From Ectothiorhodospiraceae bacterium BW-2 (GTDB lineage: Bacteria > Pseudomonadota > Gammaproteobacteria > Thiohalomonadales > Thiohalomonadaceae), in contig CP032507.1 of the NCBI GenBank assembly GCA_008375315.1, positions 310,001 through 374,000 of the forward strand: a DNA stretch of 64,000 nt, written 5' to 3'. How positions within the stretch are numbered: position 1 is the first letter of the stretch; every line of letters starts with the position of its first letter. A model generated the notes under the pieces. It was not told the DNA's origin and made no database searches. It worked only from the letters and a program-made list of their open reading frames with translations. The position numbers and the translations under genes are program-made. Shown piece by piece: positions 37,116-46,703 of the stretch.

Positions 37116-37430
37116 TTATCCGCTATATTGACACAGTGGAATGACAGGAGGTGTCGTTGACAGCGATAACTCAGCATTGCGCAACGCCAATAGGTAAAGC
37201 AGCACTCTGGCACGACTAGCTCCGACATAGAGCCATTCGGCATGGCGAGCCGCCTGGCGGGTTATTCCGGCCAAAATGACCACATCGGCCTCCAGTTCGC
37301 CATGAGGCGTTAAGCGTCGCCACTCAATGGTGTGGTAATAACGCCACGGTTTAGGTAGCTGCTGTAACGCCTGCCACACCCTCTGCTCTGCCCAGTCCCC
37401 TATAGTGATAGGATCTGCGTCATATTGCAT
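37116..37430 (-). pseudogene. NERD-UvrD-type helicase collapsed by internal deletion
   Basis: The 104-residue open frame starts with a NERD (nuclease-related) domain beginning: ITIGDWAEQRVWQALQQL, 'WRYYHTIEWRRLTPHGELEADVVIL'. It then passes without a stop into 'HAEWLYVGASRARVLLYLLA', which is the last motif of UvrD/Rep-like helicases. In relatives several hundred residues separate the two. The frame is still open across the junction, so a mini-protein may be made. Confidence 0.65.
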
Positions 37431-37963
37431 AAACGGCCCCTTGTTATTGAGATGTAACCGGCTAAAAGTAGTGTATCATCGGCACTAACACTGATAGTAT
37501 GGAACAGTCCGTTCCATACCATAGCTCCCTCTTAGCAGCAACAGAGGCGGATACCGTAGCAGATATTCGTGATTAAATTGTTGCTTCTTTCAACCGTGAC
37601 CATGGCTGAAAAAGTAACATGGGCCATTAAAATAGTCAATAAATAACTTATGTCGTAAGCTATTTGGTGTCCATAAAACCAATATTAACCACGCACAACT
37701 AGGTAACCTAAAAAGGCATCATTCTCCTCAGGTTTAATGGGGAGAGACTATTGTCTGGTAATCCGCTGTTTTTGGATATTGGAGAGTGGCGTAGCTAGCT
37801 GTGTTCTTTCTTGTTTTAACGAAATTCAGCAGCAGTCTCTGCCAAAGCGTCTAGTTCTCGATGCCGTGTGTTCGCGATTTTGAATCTGACAGGTCGGAGT
37901 CTATTCGGGACTGCGGTTTTAGGTTATAATTAACCCATCGTCCACTCTATAAAGGTAAATATC
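37431..37963. other. 533-base gene-poor stretch
   Basis: No coding region or RNA gene is recognised. It contains one perfect inverted repeat, TATGGAAC-AGTCC-GTTCCATA at 37498-37518, of unknown role, and an AT-rich run ending in TATAATTAA at 37926-37934 that may be the TerB promoter. Confidence 0.5.
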
Positions 37964-38371
37964 GTGTTTGTATCTCAATTGACCATGCATGAAAAACAGT
38001 CACTCATGCAGTTATTACTGCATATGGCGATTGTTGACGGTAAGCTGCAATCTTCAGAGCTCGATTATCTCGCCGGCTTCGCCGAAGATAACGGTATTCA
38101 GTTTACCCCCGATATCGAGCCTGATGCCGAGAGCGTATATAAAGGACTTACCCGCTACAGTGCCAAGATAATCGTGTTGCAGGAGATTATTAAGTTATCT
38201 GTGGTGGACAATGTTTACAGTGACGAGGAACGCCATTCCGCACTCCAAATCGCTCAACGGATGGGGCTAACTAAAGAGGTTTTTGAGGAGGTTGAATCTT
38301 GGATTATCGAAGGTCGCCAATGGTTGCTGCGTGGAATTGAACTGTTATGTGAACCATCCACACCCGAATAA
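37964..38371 (+). CDS. TerB-like protein
   Basis: A 135-residue all-helical protein of the tellurite-resistance TerB fold: LMQLLLHMAIVDGKLQSSELDYL with the acidic DGK..  SSE motif, and a second 'VVDNVYSDEERHSALQIAQRMGL' with the matching acidic pair. These acidic patches bind divalent metals. Start is GTG 37964 with an AAAGGTAAA site. It stands alone here, with no other ter genes. Confidence 0.78.
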   Translation: MFVSQLTMHEKQSLMQLLLHMAIVDGKLQSSELDYLAGFAEDNGIQFTPDIEPDAESVYKGLTRYSAKIIVLQEIIKLSVVDNVYSDEERHSALQIAQRMGLTKEVFEEVESWIIEGRQWLLRGIELLCEPSTPE

Positions 38372-38487
38372 CAGAAAAATAAAAGGGGTCAGATGTGAAT
38401 GACTGGTCAATTAAAGAGCTGATAGGTTACGCGGCTGATTTATGAACCTATAATGTAGCGTATTCCCTAAATAGATTCTGAAGAACC

Positions 38488-38625
38488 ATGATCCAAATTG
38501 AATTCACTGAAGAGCAGATAAACGAACTGGAGTATGAGCGTTACCATTACCCCGATCCACATATTCAAAGACGAATGGAGGCGCTTTTTCTAAAAAGTCA
38601 GGGCAAGAGCCATAAAGAAATATAA
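38488..38625 (+). pseudogene. IS630-type transposase N-terminal fragment
   Basis: ATG 38488 begins 45 codons (IQIEFTEEQINELEYERYHY, RRMEALFLKSQGKSHKEI) matching the first helix-turn-helix of IS630-type transposases, then stops at TAA. No catalytic part is present. Confidence 0.7.
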
Positions 38626-38761
38626 TAATCGGCATTAACCTGAGCAAAAACCGCAGGCAAATGTTACGTAAGTTGCCCGCTATCAAAGTGTTGTAGTACC
38701 TCCACCTTTGTACTTCCGGTCAAGGGCGGTTTTTGCCAGGTTATGCCTAAAAGGAAATATC

Positions 38762-39307
38762 GTGAAAGTAACCGAAAACATCTGGCATGAATACCAATCA
38801 AGATTGGCGGCTTTCATTAGAAGTAAAGTTGCTGAAGATGCGGTGGACGATCTTCTACAGGATGTTTTTATAAAAATCCATTTACGCATTGATTCCCTCA
38901 AAGACGACACAAAACTAGAAAGTTGGCTATATCAGATAACACGAAATGCAATAACTGATTATTACCGTACCAGGCGAATATCGGAAGAGCTTCCTGAATG
39001 GCTGGAACAGCCTCAACCAGAAGAAGAGGAAATCATCATAAAAGAGTTGTCAGCTTGTCTTGAGCCTATGGTAAAAGAGTTACCAGATAAATATCGCAAT
39101 GCTATTCAACTATCCGAAATAGACAATAGAACTCAAAAAGAGGTGGCAGAACTGGAAGGAATTTCATTGTCAGGTGCAAAATCAAGAGTTCAAAGAGGCC
39201 GGGCATTGCTTAAAACCATGCTAAATGACTGTTGCCAATTTGAAATCAATCACAAGAATCAGGTTATTTCGTATGATAAAAAAGAAAGGGACTGTAAATC
39301 TTGCTAG
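38762..39307 (+). CDS. sigZ: SigZ-type RNA polymerase sigma factor
   Basis: An ECF-like sigma-70 factor. Region 2 is WHEYQSRLAAFIRSKVAEDAVDDLLQDVFIKIHLRID, followed by LESWLYQITRNAITDYYR; region 4 is LPDKYRNAIQLSEIDNRTQKEVAELEGISLSGAKSRVQRGRALLK. The C-terminus has cysteines (CCQFEIN, CKSC), as in SigZ proteins, which often precede arsenite methyltransferase genes, as here. GTG 38762 with AAGGA upstream is preferred to the longer ATG start at 38708. Confidence 0.85.
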   Translation: MKVTENIWHEYQSRLAAFIRSKVAEDAVDDLLQDVFIKIHLRIDSLKDDTKLESWLYQITRNAITDYYRTRRISEELPEWLEQPQPEEEEIIIKELSACLEPMVKELPDKYRNAIQLSEIDNRTQKEVAELEGISLSGAKSRVQRGRALLKTMLNDCCQFEINHKNQVISYDKKERDCKSC

Positions 39308-39386
39308 AAAATCTGCGTCCTTTTCTCGGCGCCTCCGTCTATAGGGGTGACATCACTTTTTTTAACCTCTATACAGGAGAACGAAC

Positions 39387-40519
39387 ATGACTCAACTAGC
39401 AAATGACAACATCCGCAAGGCAGTGCGTGAACAGTATGGCAAAGTTGCGGAATCTGGGAATTCAGGTTGCGGGTGTTCAGCAACCTCATGCTGTGATGAA
39501 TCAGGCTCAGATGCAAAAGGAATTTCAATGGAGCTTGGTTATTCGAATTCAGATGTAAATCAGGTACCTGAAGGTGCCAATATGGGCTTAGGTTGTGGCA
39601 ATCCCAAGGCAATTGCCTCATTGCAACCAGGTGAGACCGTCCTTGATTTAGGTAGCGGTGGTGGATTTGACGCTTTTCTTGCCGTTCAAGAAGTTGGAGA
39701 GTCTGGTATGGTAATAGGCGTTGATATGACCCCAGAAATGGTGAGTAAGGCGAGAGCCAATACCGAAAAGGCTAGGTACGCTAATGTAGATTTTCGTTTG
39801 GGGGAAATTGAAAACCTGCCGGTGGCTGATGATGTTATTGATGTTATCATCTCTAATTGCGTCATTAATCTCTCGCCTGAAAAGACCAAGGTGTTCCAAG
39901 AGCAAAAAACAGTTCTTGATTTTTTATTTATTTGTCATTAGAATTTTCCACCGTAGATAGGTTATCTACAAGCGCGAAAGTTTTGCGTGCCATGGTTAGA
40001 GTCGAAGTCGAATCGCAAGGTTGTTCTCTGTTCAGGATGAACGTCGAGGCAATTTTTATGGCGCAAGCTGGGTTTCGATGGCTGAAACTGCCCATGTTGC
40101 CGGTGTTGACCGGCCATCCGGTTGGGACTGCTCAACCAGGACTCCAGTTGCTCGCCCGCAAGGGTGTTATCAACGGAGAGCGAATTACCAAAAACCGCCA
40201 TGAGCAACTTTGCTTAGGTTTTTAGGAACAGTCATACCGTGTGTTGAAGCCAGGTGGTCGGTTGGCAATATCAGATGTTGTCGCCACCGCCGAGCTACCA
40301 GAAAAACTGAAGAGCGACATGACCTTATTCACGGGGTGCATGTCAGGAGCATCGACAATCACAGAGATTGAAATAATGCTCAAAGATGCTGGATTTGAAG
40401 CGATAGTCATAAAGCCAAAAGATGAAAGCAGGGAATTTATCCGACATTGGTTGCCTGATAGCAAGATGGAGGATTATATTGTTGCCGCAACTATTGAAGC
40501 CATCAAGCCAAAGGCATAA
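39387..40519 (+). pseudogene. arsM: Arsenite methyltransferase ArsM split by an insertion of about 320 bases
   Basis: ArsM methylates As(III) using S-adenosylmethionine. The 5' part (39387-39902) has the cysteine region GCGCSATSCC, 'EGANMGLGCGNPKAIASLQPGETVLDLGSGGGFDAFLAV' (SAM site), 'GVDMTPEMVSKAR' and 'VIDVIISNCVINLSPEKTKVFQE'. The 3' part resumes at about 40227 with YRVLKPGGRLAISDVVATAELP and ends ATIEAIKPKA. The DNA between is not coding for this family. Removing it restores the expected FQE-(x)-YRVLKPGG junction. Confidence 0.85.
39903..40226. mobile_element. Short insertion in arsM
   Basis: About 324 bases, bounded on the left after TTCCAAGAG and on the right before TCATACCGTGTG. Ends are weakly inverted (AACAGTTCTTGA and CTGTTCCTAAA). 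It contains no gene of its own and is probably a non-autonomous element. The exact edges and target duplication could not be fixed by eye. Confidence 0.6.
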
Positions 40520-40527
40520 TAATCGCG

Positions 40528-40632
40528 TCAACTCGGGCCATTAAAAGCTGGCTTGAGGCCGACAAGCCCACCTTGCGACTAGAGCATGTGCTGCGGGTCA
40601 TTGATGCACTAGAAGGGGAAGTTCGGTTGTAA
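40528..40632 (+). pseudogene. HipB-like HTH antitoxin, C-terminal fragment
   Basis: The frame RAIKSWLEADKPTLRLEHVLRVIDALEGEVRL and TAA is the C-terminal half of a HipB-type helix-turn-helix antitoxin. No start and no HipA partner are present. Confidence 0.6.
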
Positions 40633-40797
40633 GGTTACGCCGGAGCAGCAGGTGGTCGATTTGGAGATTATCGATCCCTACCAAATTCCGCTGCTAAAGG
40701 GGATGAAGTGCAGCGCGGTTCGTTAGAGAAGTCGCATCGTGACGGGGTGAAAGAGGGCATGGCTCAGGCATTGCAGCAGTTAATCCGCCGAAAAGAC
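40633..40797 (+). pseudogene. RPN/PD-(D/E)XK-type transposase relic with internal deletion
   Basis: The stretch VVDLEIIDPYQIPLLKGMK is a core segment of RPN-type putative transposases, and shortly after, in another frame, come LEKSHRDGVKEGMAQALQQLIRR, the typical repetitive C-terminus. Most of the gene is missing. Confidence 0.55.
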
Positions 40798-40822
40798 TCA
40801 AACAGCCCCTTTTCCGAGTCAC

Positions 40823-41905
40823 TTAAGGCAGTTCAGTTGCCGGACCAATATGGAGCGTACGGCGCACCTGTTCGTTACGAAAGCCAAGAAAACTGGCGCG
40901 GCGCACGCCGGGTACCACCACCACATCATAGAGCTCTGTCACCACGCCCGAGATATGGAGCCAGTGCTCAATATGGCCGGTATCCAGATTGACTACATAG
41001 AGACCACACCTCGCCTCCACATCTTTCTGTTTCAGCCTCTCATCCAGCGGCAGGCCACTAAAGGTGCGGTTATGGCGCGGCTTAGAGAGGCCGACCACCG
41101 CCCAGTTATCGATAAACGACAGCCCGCGCAGATAGCCGGGCAGAAACACCTTCGGCTCAAATTCACCGCTATCCAGATTCACGGTGCCTAGCTCGCCAGT
41201 GCCTGAGTTCGCCACCCAGAGCTGATCACGATACCAGCGCGGCGAGTGGGGCATCGACAGGCCACGGCAGATGACCTCATTACGAGCAACATCGATCACC
41301 ACTCCGCCATCGCTGCGGTGTTCACGCCAGCCATCGACCACATCACTCTCACTCACAGCGGTAACATAGGCCACCTTACCCTCGCGCATGGCCAGACCGT
41401 TAAGATGGCAGCGATCTTCCGGAGCCAAATCGCTCAAAAACGGCGGCTGCCACATCGGCGCAAAGCTGTGGTGCGCATCGGTAGTGGCAATACAGCCAAA
41501 CAGGGTATTAATAAATAGCGGCTCTCCTCGGCTATCGAGATTTAGATCGTGAATATCGATATCACCGGTCACATAGCCCGCCTGTGGAATATACTGCCGG
41601 TCAAACCCCTCAACTTGCTGCCCCGGTGGTAGCGAATTAACAAAGCGGTAGAGGGTATAGAGGGTGCTGAGCCAAATCTGATCGCCATCGACATAGAGCC
41701 CCATAGGCCGGTCAAAGGTTCGCTCAAACACCGCCATCTCGCCGGCGGGATTGGTACCAATAAAGAAGAGCTTACCACTCTGGTAAGTGGTAAAAGCGAG
41801 TGAACTGCCACGCTCTGCCAGCCAGCTAGGAAACTGGCGTGAGGAGAAGAGTTCAAACCGAGGGGTCCCCTCCCCTGCTGCCACTGTTTGGCTGTTTTCA
41901 TCCAC
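40823..41905 (-). CDS. TIGR03032/DUF4915 family beta-propeller-like protein
   Basis: A 360-residue protein of the TIGR03032 family, found beside type I secretion and RTX-adhesin systems. It is strand-rich with repeated patterns such as 'LFFIGTNPAGEMAVFERTFDRPMGLYVDGDQIWLSTLYTLYRF', 'HLNGLAMREGKVAYVTAVSESD' and 'MPHSPRWYRDQLWVANSGTGELGTV'. The family's role is unknown. It follows the HlyD gene on the same strand by about 107 bases. Confidence 0.85.
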   Translation of the reverse strand: MDENSQTVAAGEGTPRFELFSSRQFPSWLAERGSSLAFTTYQSGKLFFIGTNPAGEMAVFERTFDRPMGLYVDGDQIWLSTLYTLYRFVNSLPPGQQVEGFDRQYIPQAGYVTGDIDIHDLNLDSRGEPLFINTLFGCIATTDAHHSFAPMWQPPFLSDLAPEDRCHLNGLAMREGKVAYVTAVSESDVVDGWREHRSDGGVVIDVARNEVICRGLSMPHSPRWYRDQLWVANSGTGELGTVNLDSGEFEPKVFLPGYLRGLSFIDNWAVVGLSKPRHNRTFSGLPLDERLKQKDVEARCGLYVVNLDTGHIEHWLHISGVVTELYDVVVVPGVRRASFLGFRNEQVRRTLHIGPATELP

Positions 41906-42012
41906 ATTAATATACCCTTGGGTTAATCTTTATAAAAATCTATTCGTTAATCTGTTTTAAAGGCAGATGATGCGAGGAACATAACTGAGGATTGATGGTA
42001 CGCTGTCGCAAT

Positions 42013-43227
42013 CTACCGCTCCCCGAACGACTGGCTCAAAGTTTTACGAATCGGCTTTAGCAGCACATCAATCAGGCTGCGCTCACCGGTACGAATATCG
42101 ACCTGAGCTGTCATACCGGGGGTGAGCATCAGCACACGGCCAATGGTCGTGGTTACCTGACTACTGGCTGTCTGTAGATGGACCCGATAGTAGATCTCCT
42201 CACCGTTAGCCCCCTTCTCCTTCAAAGTATCGGCACTAACATAGACCACCTCCGCCACCACACCGCCGTAGATGGTATAGTCAAACGGATCGAGCCGCAG
42301 CGTCGCACTCAGCCCCGGTGCAATACGGGCAATATCGGCCGGGCTGACTTTAGCTTCAATCAGTAGCTTATCATCGACCGGCACAATCTCCATCAACGCA
42401 TCACCGCTACGAAGCACCCCGCCTACGGTAGTAATCGCAATATTTTTGACAATACCACTTAATGGCGTAATCAGCGTACTATCTTCCAACTGCTGCCGCC
42501 GCTGGGTCAGAATCTGCTCGTTTTGTGCCATCTCATCTTCAATTTTGGCCAGCTCACTACTCACCTCTTCAAAGAAACGGTTACGGCGGTTAATCGGCTT
42601 CGCTTCGGCCTCATTCAGCGCCCGTTCGGCCCGAATCACCTCGCTGCGGTTACTGTCGCCACGCTGCTCTAACTGGCGGATGAGCTTTAGCTCCTCTTTT
42701 GCTAAAGCGACCGCCTCACTCATATTGGCCAGTTCGGTCTTTAAACCGTCACGACGCTGCACAAACAGTGCCGTCTCCAGCTCGGTCAGTTCGCTATAGT
42801 GTTCGGTTAAGCCCGCCGGAAAGCTGAGCCGCCGCTGACCGGTCACCTCCGCTTTCAGCCGTGCTGCTTTCGCCTGTAGTGCCGCTAACCGCGCCTCGAT
42901 CTCTTTAACTGCGGCACCAATGCGGGTCTCATCGAGCCGGGCAACCACCTGCCCCGCTTCCACCCGATCTCCCTCCCGTACTGGCAGCTCACGCAACACC
43001 CCGCCATCGACCGCTTGAATCACCTGAGTGCGACTACTGGCAATCACCTCCCCCTGTCCGCGTGCCACCTCGTCGATCATAAAGCGATTGGCCCAGTAAA
43101 CGGCAGCGATAAGTGCCGTCAATAAAAGCAGTATCAGTCGTGAGTGGTGGTGATCAGCATAGCGCTCCAGCCGCTCGGCCCGTTTACGGTTGCGTACCTC
43201 TTCATCATCAAATAGCTCAGACCACAT
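42013..43227 (-). CDS. HlyD-family periplasmic adaptor of a type I secretion system
   Basis: A membrane-fusion protein linking the inner-membrane ABC transporter to TolC. It has a short cytoplasmic N-terminus, one membrane span (residues about 32-50), a biotinyl-lipoyl half-motif ('GVLRELPVREGDRVEAGQVVARLDETRIGA'), a long coiled-coil hairpin (residues about 110-250) and the second half ('DSTLITPLSGIVKNIAITTVGGVLRSGDALMEIVP'). The C-terminus 'RVLMLTPGMTAQVDIRTGERSLIDVLLKPI' is typical. Its start overlaps the ABC gene end by 11 bases. Confidence 0.93.
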   Translation of the reverse strand: MWSELFDDEEVRNRKRAERLERYADHHHSRLILLLLTALIAAVYWANRFMIDEVARGQGEVIASSRTQVIQAVDGGVLRELPVREGDRVEAGQVVARLDETRIGAAVKEIEARLAALQAKAARLKAEVTGQRRLSFPAGLTEHYSELTELETALFVQRRDGLKTELANMSEAVALAKEELKLIRQLEQRGDSNRSEVIRAERALNEAEAKPINRRNRFFEEVSSELAKIEDEMAQNEQILTQRRQQLEDSTLITPLSGIVKNIAITTVGGVLRSGDALMEIVPVDDKLLIEAKVSPADIARIAPGLSATLRLDPFDYTIYGGVVAEVVYVSADTLKEKGANGEEIYYRVHLQTASSQVTTTIGRVLMLTPGMTAQVDIRTGERSLIDVLLKPIRKTLSQSFGER

Positions 43228-45421
43228 GGTTCACCCCTCCTGCGAATACCGCCCCCCTTTGCGGTGCGACACGCTGTGTCTGTAGCTGCTGTAGAATCTG
43301 TTGTGGCGTGCCATCTTGCACCACCTTGCCCTGCTGAATCACGATAGCCCGATTGGCCACGGTCGCGGCAATCACCGGACGGTGGGTGGCAAACAGCACT
43401 ATATCCTCCTCACGCAGATAGTGGCTCAAAACCGCTAAAGCGTTGCGTTCGCTATCACTATCGAGTGAAGCGGTCGGCTCATCCATCAGCCAGATTCGGG
43501 GACGCGCCATAATCAGCCGCGCCAGTGCCACCAACTGACGCTGACCACCGGAGAGGCCATCGCCCCCCTCGCTAATCTCCAGCTCCATACTCTGCGGATT
43601 ATCGGCAGCAATGCGATCCACCCCCAGCGCATGGCACACCTCCAGAAAGCGGTTATCATCAACCGCGCCCGATAGTGCCAGATTGCTACGCAGTGTCCCC
43701 TTAAACAGATGCACTGTCTGTGGCAGATAGCCGACAAAGTTATTCACCAGTTGCGGCTCCATCTGCCACATATCGCCTTCACCTAATGTCACCCGCCCCT
43801 CGGTTGGACGGTAGAGACCGGCCAGCAGCTTCAGCAGGGTCGATTTACCCCCCCCTACCGATCCGATCAGCATCACCCGATCGCCCGCTTTAAACTGTAG
43901 CTGTTCGATATCGACCTGTTTCACCGGCGAGTTAGGGTAGCTAAAACGCACCCGATCCAGCGCTATTTGGGTGGGTGGCTGATCCGGCGTCAGTAGTCTC
44001 TGCCCCGGCTGCCGCTCCGACTCTATTTTCAGTAGTTGATTGACCATCTGTAGTGCCTGAGTCACGGAGTGCCAGTGGCTTAGCTGCTGAATCCCCTGCG
44101 CCACTGGGGCGATGACCCGTCCGCCTAAAATGGAGCAGGCGATCAAACCGCCCATGGTCAGGCTGCCCGCCTCAATCAGGGTCACCCCGACCACCACCGC
44201 ACTAACATAGGCCGAAGTCGCCAAAGTACTGGTGGTCACCGTCGCAAAGTTACTAATCGACTTTTGGCGCAAATGATAGTGCGCCACGGTTTCGGTCAGC
44301 TGATGCCACTGCTCATTAAAGCGCCAACCGGCGTTATTGGCGCGAATCGTTTCGGCACCGCGCAGAGTATCGACCAGCATCCCCTGTCGTTCATGAATGC
44401 GCTGTAGCTGCTGCTGAAACAGCCGCCGCAGCCGGATTTGGGTGATAAACCCGATAAGGATCGCCAGCGGCAGCAGAAGCAGATAGACCCAAGCGATATT
44501 GCCGCCAATGGTGGCGATAAGGGCGATAAACAGTAGCGCAAACGGCATATCGATAAGTACGAAAATAACCCCAGAGGAGAAGAATTGGCGCACGCTGTCG
44601 AGCCCCCCGACCTGCGAGGCGACCACACCGGTCGATTTCGGTTGCAGATCGATGCGCAGCCGCAGCAGATGGTCAAACACCTGCGCACTCACACTGCGAT
44701 CGGCGCGACTAGCGACACTATCGAGTACCCGCGCCCGGTAGGTCTTTAATAACCAGTCGAGCCCGACCACCCCCGCCATGCCCGCCACCAGTGTCCACAG
44801 GGTGGCATAGGCGAGGGTCGGCACCACTCGATCGTAAACCTGCATCGCAAACAGCGAGGTGGAGACCGCCAGCAGGTTAATCACCAATGTCGCAATCATA
44901 ATATCGCGCAGCCAGCCGGTTTTGGCAAACAGTGCCCGCCACACCATACGGGCGGCGATATTACGGCTAGAGAAGAGCGCCGTCTCCGCCTCCGGCTGCT
45001 GCACCCGCAGCCACAGCACCACCGCCTCATCCAACGCTGCATCAGCGGGGGTTATCGTCTCCCCCTCAGCGGTTATAAAACGCGGGGTCTCCTCTCCCGC
45101 TGCAACCAATAACCACTGGCCATCGAGCCAGAGCAGTACCGGCAGCTTACGCTGATCAAAGCGGCGCCAAAGTAGCTGTGCCGGCTGTACACCACGCAGT
45201 TTAAGCTGTTTAATCAGGCCATTTAGCCGTTGCAGAAGTGGGGTTTCAGCCGGAAGCGTCTGCTCAATCTGCGCCACTGCACGACGCCAAGCCCCTCGGC
45301 TCACGCTAATTTTAAGCAGGGCAAAGAGCTGCTGTAGTAACTCAGCTGGCGGCGGTGGCAGAGGCGCGTTCGGGGTGGTTTCACTCAAAATCACTACCCG
45401 CCATAACCGAATCAAACTCAC
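43217..45421 (-). CDS. Type I secretion ABC transporter (peptidase-like N-terminus, permease, ATPase)
   Basis: The 734-residue protein has a degenerate C39-like N-terminal domain (about 1-150), a six-span permease region (about 165-450), and an ATPase domain with Walker A (GSVGGGKSTLLKLL), signature LSGGQRQLVALARL and Walker B RIWLMDEPTASLD. The length and arrangement are of the LssB/LapB type that exports very large adhesins. GTG 45421 is given; another GTG at 45394 would shorten the overlap with the TolC gene to 14 bases. Confidence 0.93.
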   Translation of the reverse strand: MSLIRLWRVVILSETTPNAPLPPPPAELLQQLFALLKISVSRGAWRRAVAQIEQTLPAETPLLQRLNGLIKQLKLRGVQPAQLLWRRFDQRKLPVLLWLDGQWLLVAAGEETPRFITAEGETITPADAALDEAVVLWLRVQQPEAETALFSSRNIAARMVWRALFAKTGWLRDIMIATLVINLLAVSTSLFAMQVYDRVVPTLAYATLWTLVAGMAGVVGLDWLLKTYRARVLDSVASRADRSVSAQVFDHLLRLRIDLQPKSTGVVASQVGGLDSVRQFFSSGVIFVLIDMPFALLFIALIATIGGNIAWVYLLLLPLAILIGFITQIRLRRLFQQQLQRIHERQGMLVDTLRGAETIRANNAGWRFNEQWHQLTETVAHYHLRQKSISNFATVTTSTLATSAYVSAVVVGVTLIEAGSLTMGGLIACSILGGRVIAPVAQGIQQLSHWHSVTQALQMVNQLLKIESERQPGQRLLTPDQPPTQIALDRVRFSYPNSPVKQVDIEQLQFKAGDRVMLIGSVGGGKSTLLKLLAGLYRPTEGRVTLGEGDMWQMEPQLVNNFVGYLPQTVHLFKGTLRSNLALSGAVDDNRFLEVCHALGVDRIAADNPQSMELEISEGGDGLSGGQRQLVALARLIMARPRIWLMDEPTASLDSDSERNALAVLSHYLREEDIVLFATHRPVIAATVANRAIVIQQGKVVQDGTPQQILQQLQTQRVAPQRGAVFAGGVNHVV

Positions 45422-46700
45422 CCGCTAACACCATGAGTGTGACGGTGGCATTGAGCCACTCACTCCCGGCTTGGGCCAGCTTTAGCTGCTGTTCATTCAC
45501 TTCGCGCTGCATATTAAGCAGCTCCAACCACGACTTTTTACCAAAACGATACTGACGCTGATAGGAGTCGAGCGTCTGCTGTAGCGCCTGTACCGACTGT
45601 TGATAACCTGTCACCAACTGCTGTTGCTGGGCTTGAGTGGCTAACAGATGTTGCACTTTGCGTTGCAGCTCATTACGGCTCACCTCCCAGTCGTACAGAC
45701 GCGCCTGCCGCCGCGCCTCAGCCGCTGCAATTTTGCCCCGGGCGCTCAGTCCGAGTCCGTCCAGGCTCCCCTCCACCCTTAGCAGCGCTTGCGTGTCGTA
45801 GTCGCTGCTCTCGGTTAGATGCTGTACCGCCTGTAGCGACAGCGTCGGATAGCGGGCGACCCGCTCGCGCTCAATGCTCTGCGTTGCGAGCTGCTGCTGC
45901 TGCTCTTTATAGGCTAACAGCGCGCTACGCGCTAGGATTGCGTTTAACAACTGCGCCTCATCGTGGCGTTCTAACCCTGCTACACTCACCGGTAGGGTGC
46001 TATCAACAGCTATCTGAGTCAGGGAGATGAGCTCATTTTCGGCTAACCGCAGCTCCCCCTGCAGCTGACTCAGATGACTTTGGGCATCAATAATGCGTGA
46101 TTGGGCTAATACCACATCGGCCTCACTCGCCATCTGCCCCTGTTGACGACTAACAATCTGCTCATAGAGCTGCTGATGGGCGACAATATTGGCTTCGCTC
46201 AGAGTAATGCGTTGCCTGATTCCGGTAATATCGAGATAGGCGGTCGCAGTCTGCTCCAGTAGCTGCTGCCAGATTCGCACCTTATCGGCCTGTTGCACGC
46301 GTTGATCTTGTTGAGCATAACGAATACTACTGTCGATCTTATCAAACGCCCACAGCGGTTGGGTCAGCTGCAGTGCACCGAGCGAATCGCCACTATCATC
46401 AACCCCCGCCTGCACCATCGCGGTCGGGTAGCGTGCGGCTTTTGCCGAGGCGACCTCCGCCTCAGCAGCAGCGATCTCTGCCGTCTTACCCCGTAGTGCC
46501 GGATGGTGGGTTAGTGTCATGAGCATGGCCTGTTTCAGCCCCTCTAGTGACGCGACAGTCATCTCGGCAGGGAGGTGAGCTGTCTGAGCTGTGTTCTCTT
46601 CTGCTACTACAACGGTCGCACTATCATCCTGTAGCGCTGCGTTAATCTGTAGCGAAATAAGCAGCAGGCTTAACAACAACTGATATCTTTTTTTCAGCAT
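45381..46700 (-). CDS. TolC-family outer-membrane channel of the type I system
   Basis: A signal peptide (MLKKRYQLLLSLLLISLQINA) precedes two repeats of an outer-membrane efflux domain, rich in alanine, glutamine and leucine with long helices: 'ALRGKTAEIAAAEAEVASAKAARYPTAMVQAG' and 'QSIERERVARYPTLSLQAVQ'. ATG 46700 has an AGGAG site and is preferred to TTG 46703. The gene leads the operon TolC-ABC-HlyD-TIGR03032. No adhesin substrate is found in the window. Confidence 0.9.
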   Translation of the reverse strand: MLKKRYQLLLSLLLISLQINAALQDDSATVVVAEENTAQTAHLPAEMTVASLEGLKQAMLMTLTHHPALRGKTAEIAAAEAEVASAKAARYPTAMVQAGVDDSGDSLGALQLTQPLWAFDKIDSSIRYAQQDQRVQQADKVRIWQQLLEQTATAYLDITGIRQRITLSEANIVAHQQLYEQIVSRQQGQMASEADVVLAQSRIIDAQSHLSQLQGELRLAENELISLTQIAVDSTLPVSVAGLERHDEAQLLNAILARSALLAYKEQQQQLATQSIERERVARYPTLSLQAVQHLTESSDYDTQALLRVEGSLDGLGLSARGKIAAAEARRQARLYDWEVSRNELQRKVQHLLATQAQQQQLVTGYQQSVQALQQTLDSYQRQYRFGKKSWLELLNMQREVNEQQLKLAQAGSEWLNATVTLMVLAGEFDSVMAGSDFE

Positions 46701-46703
46701 CAA

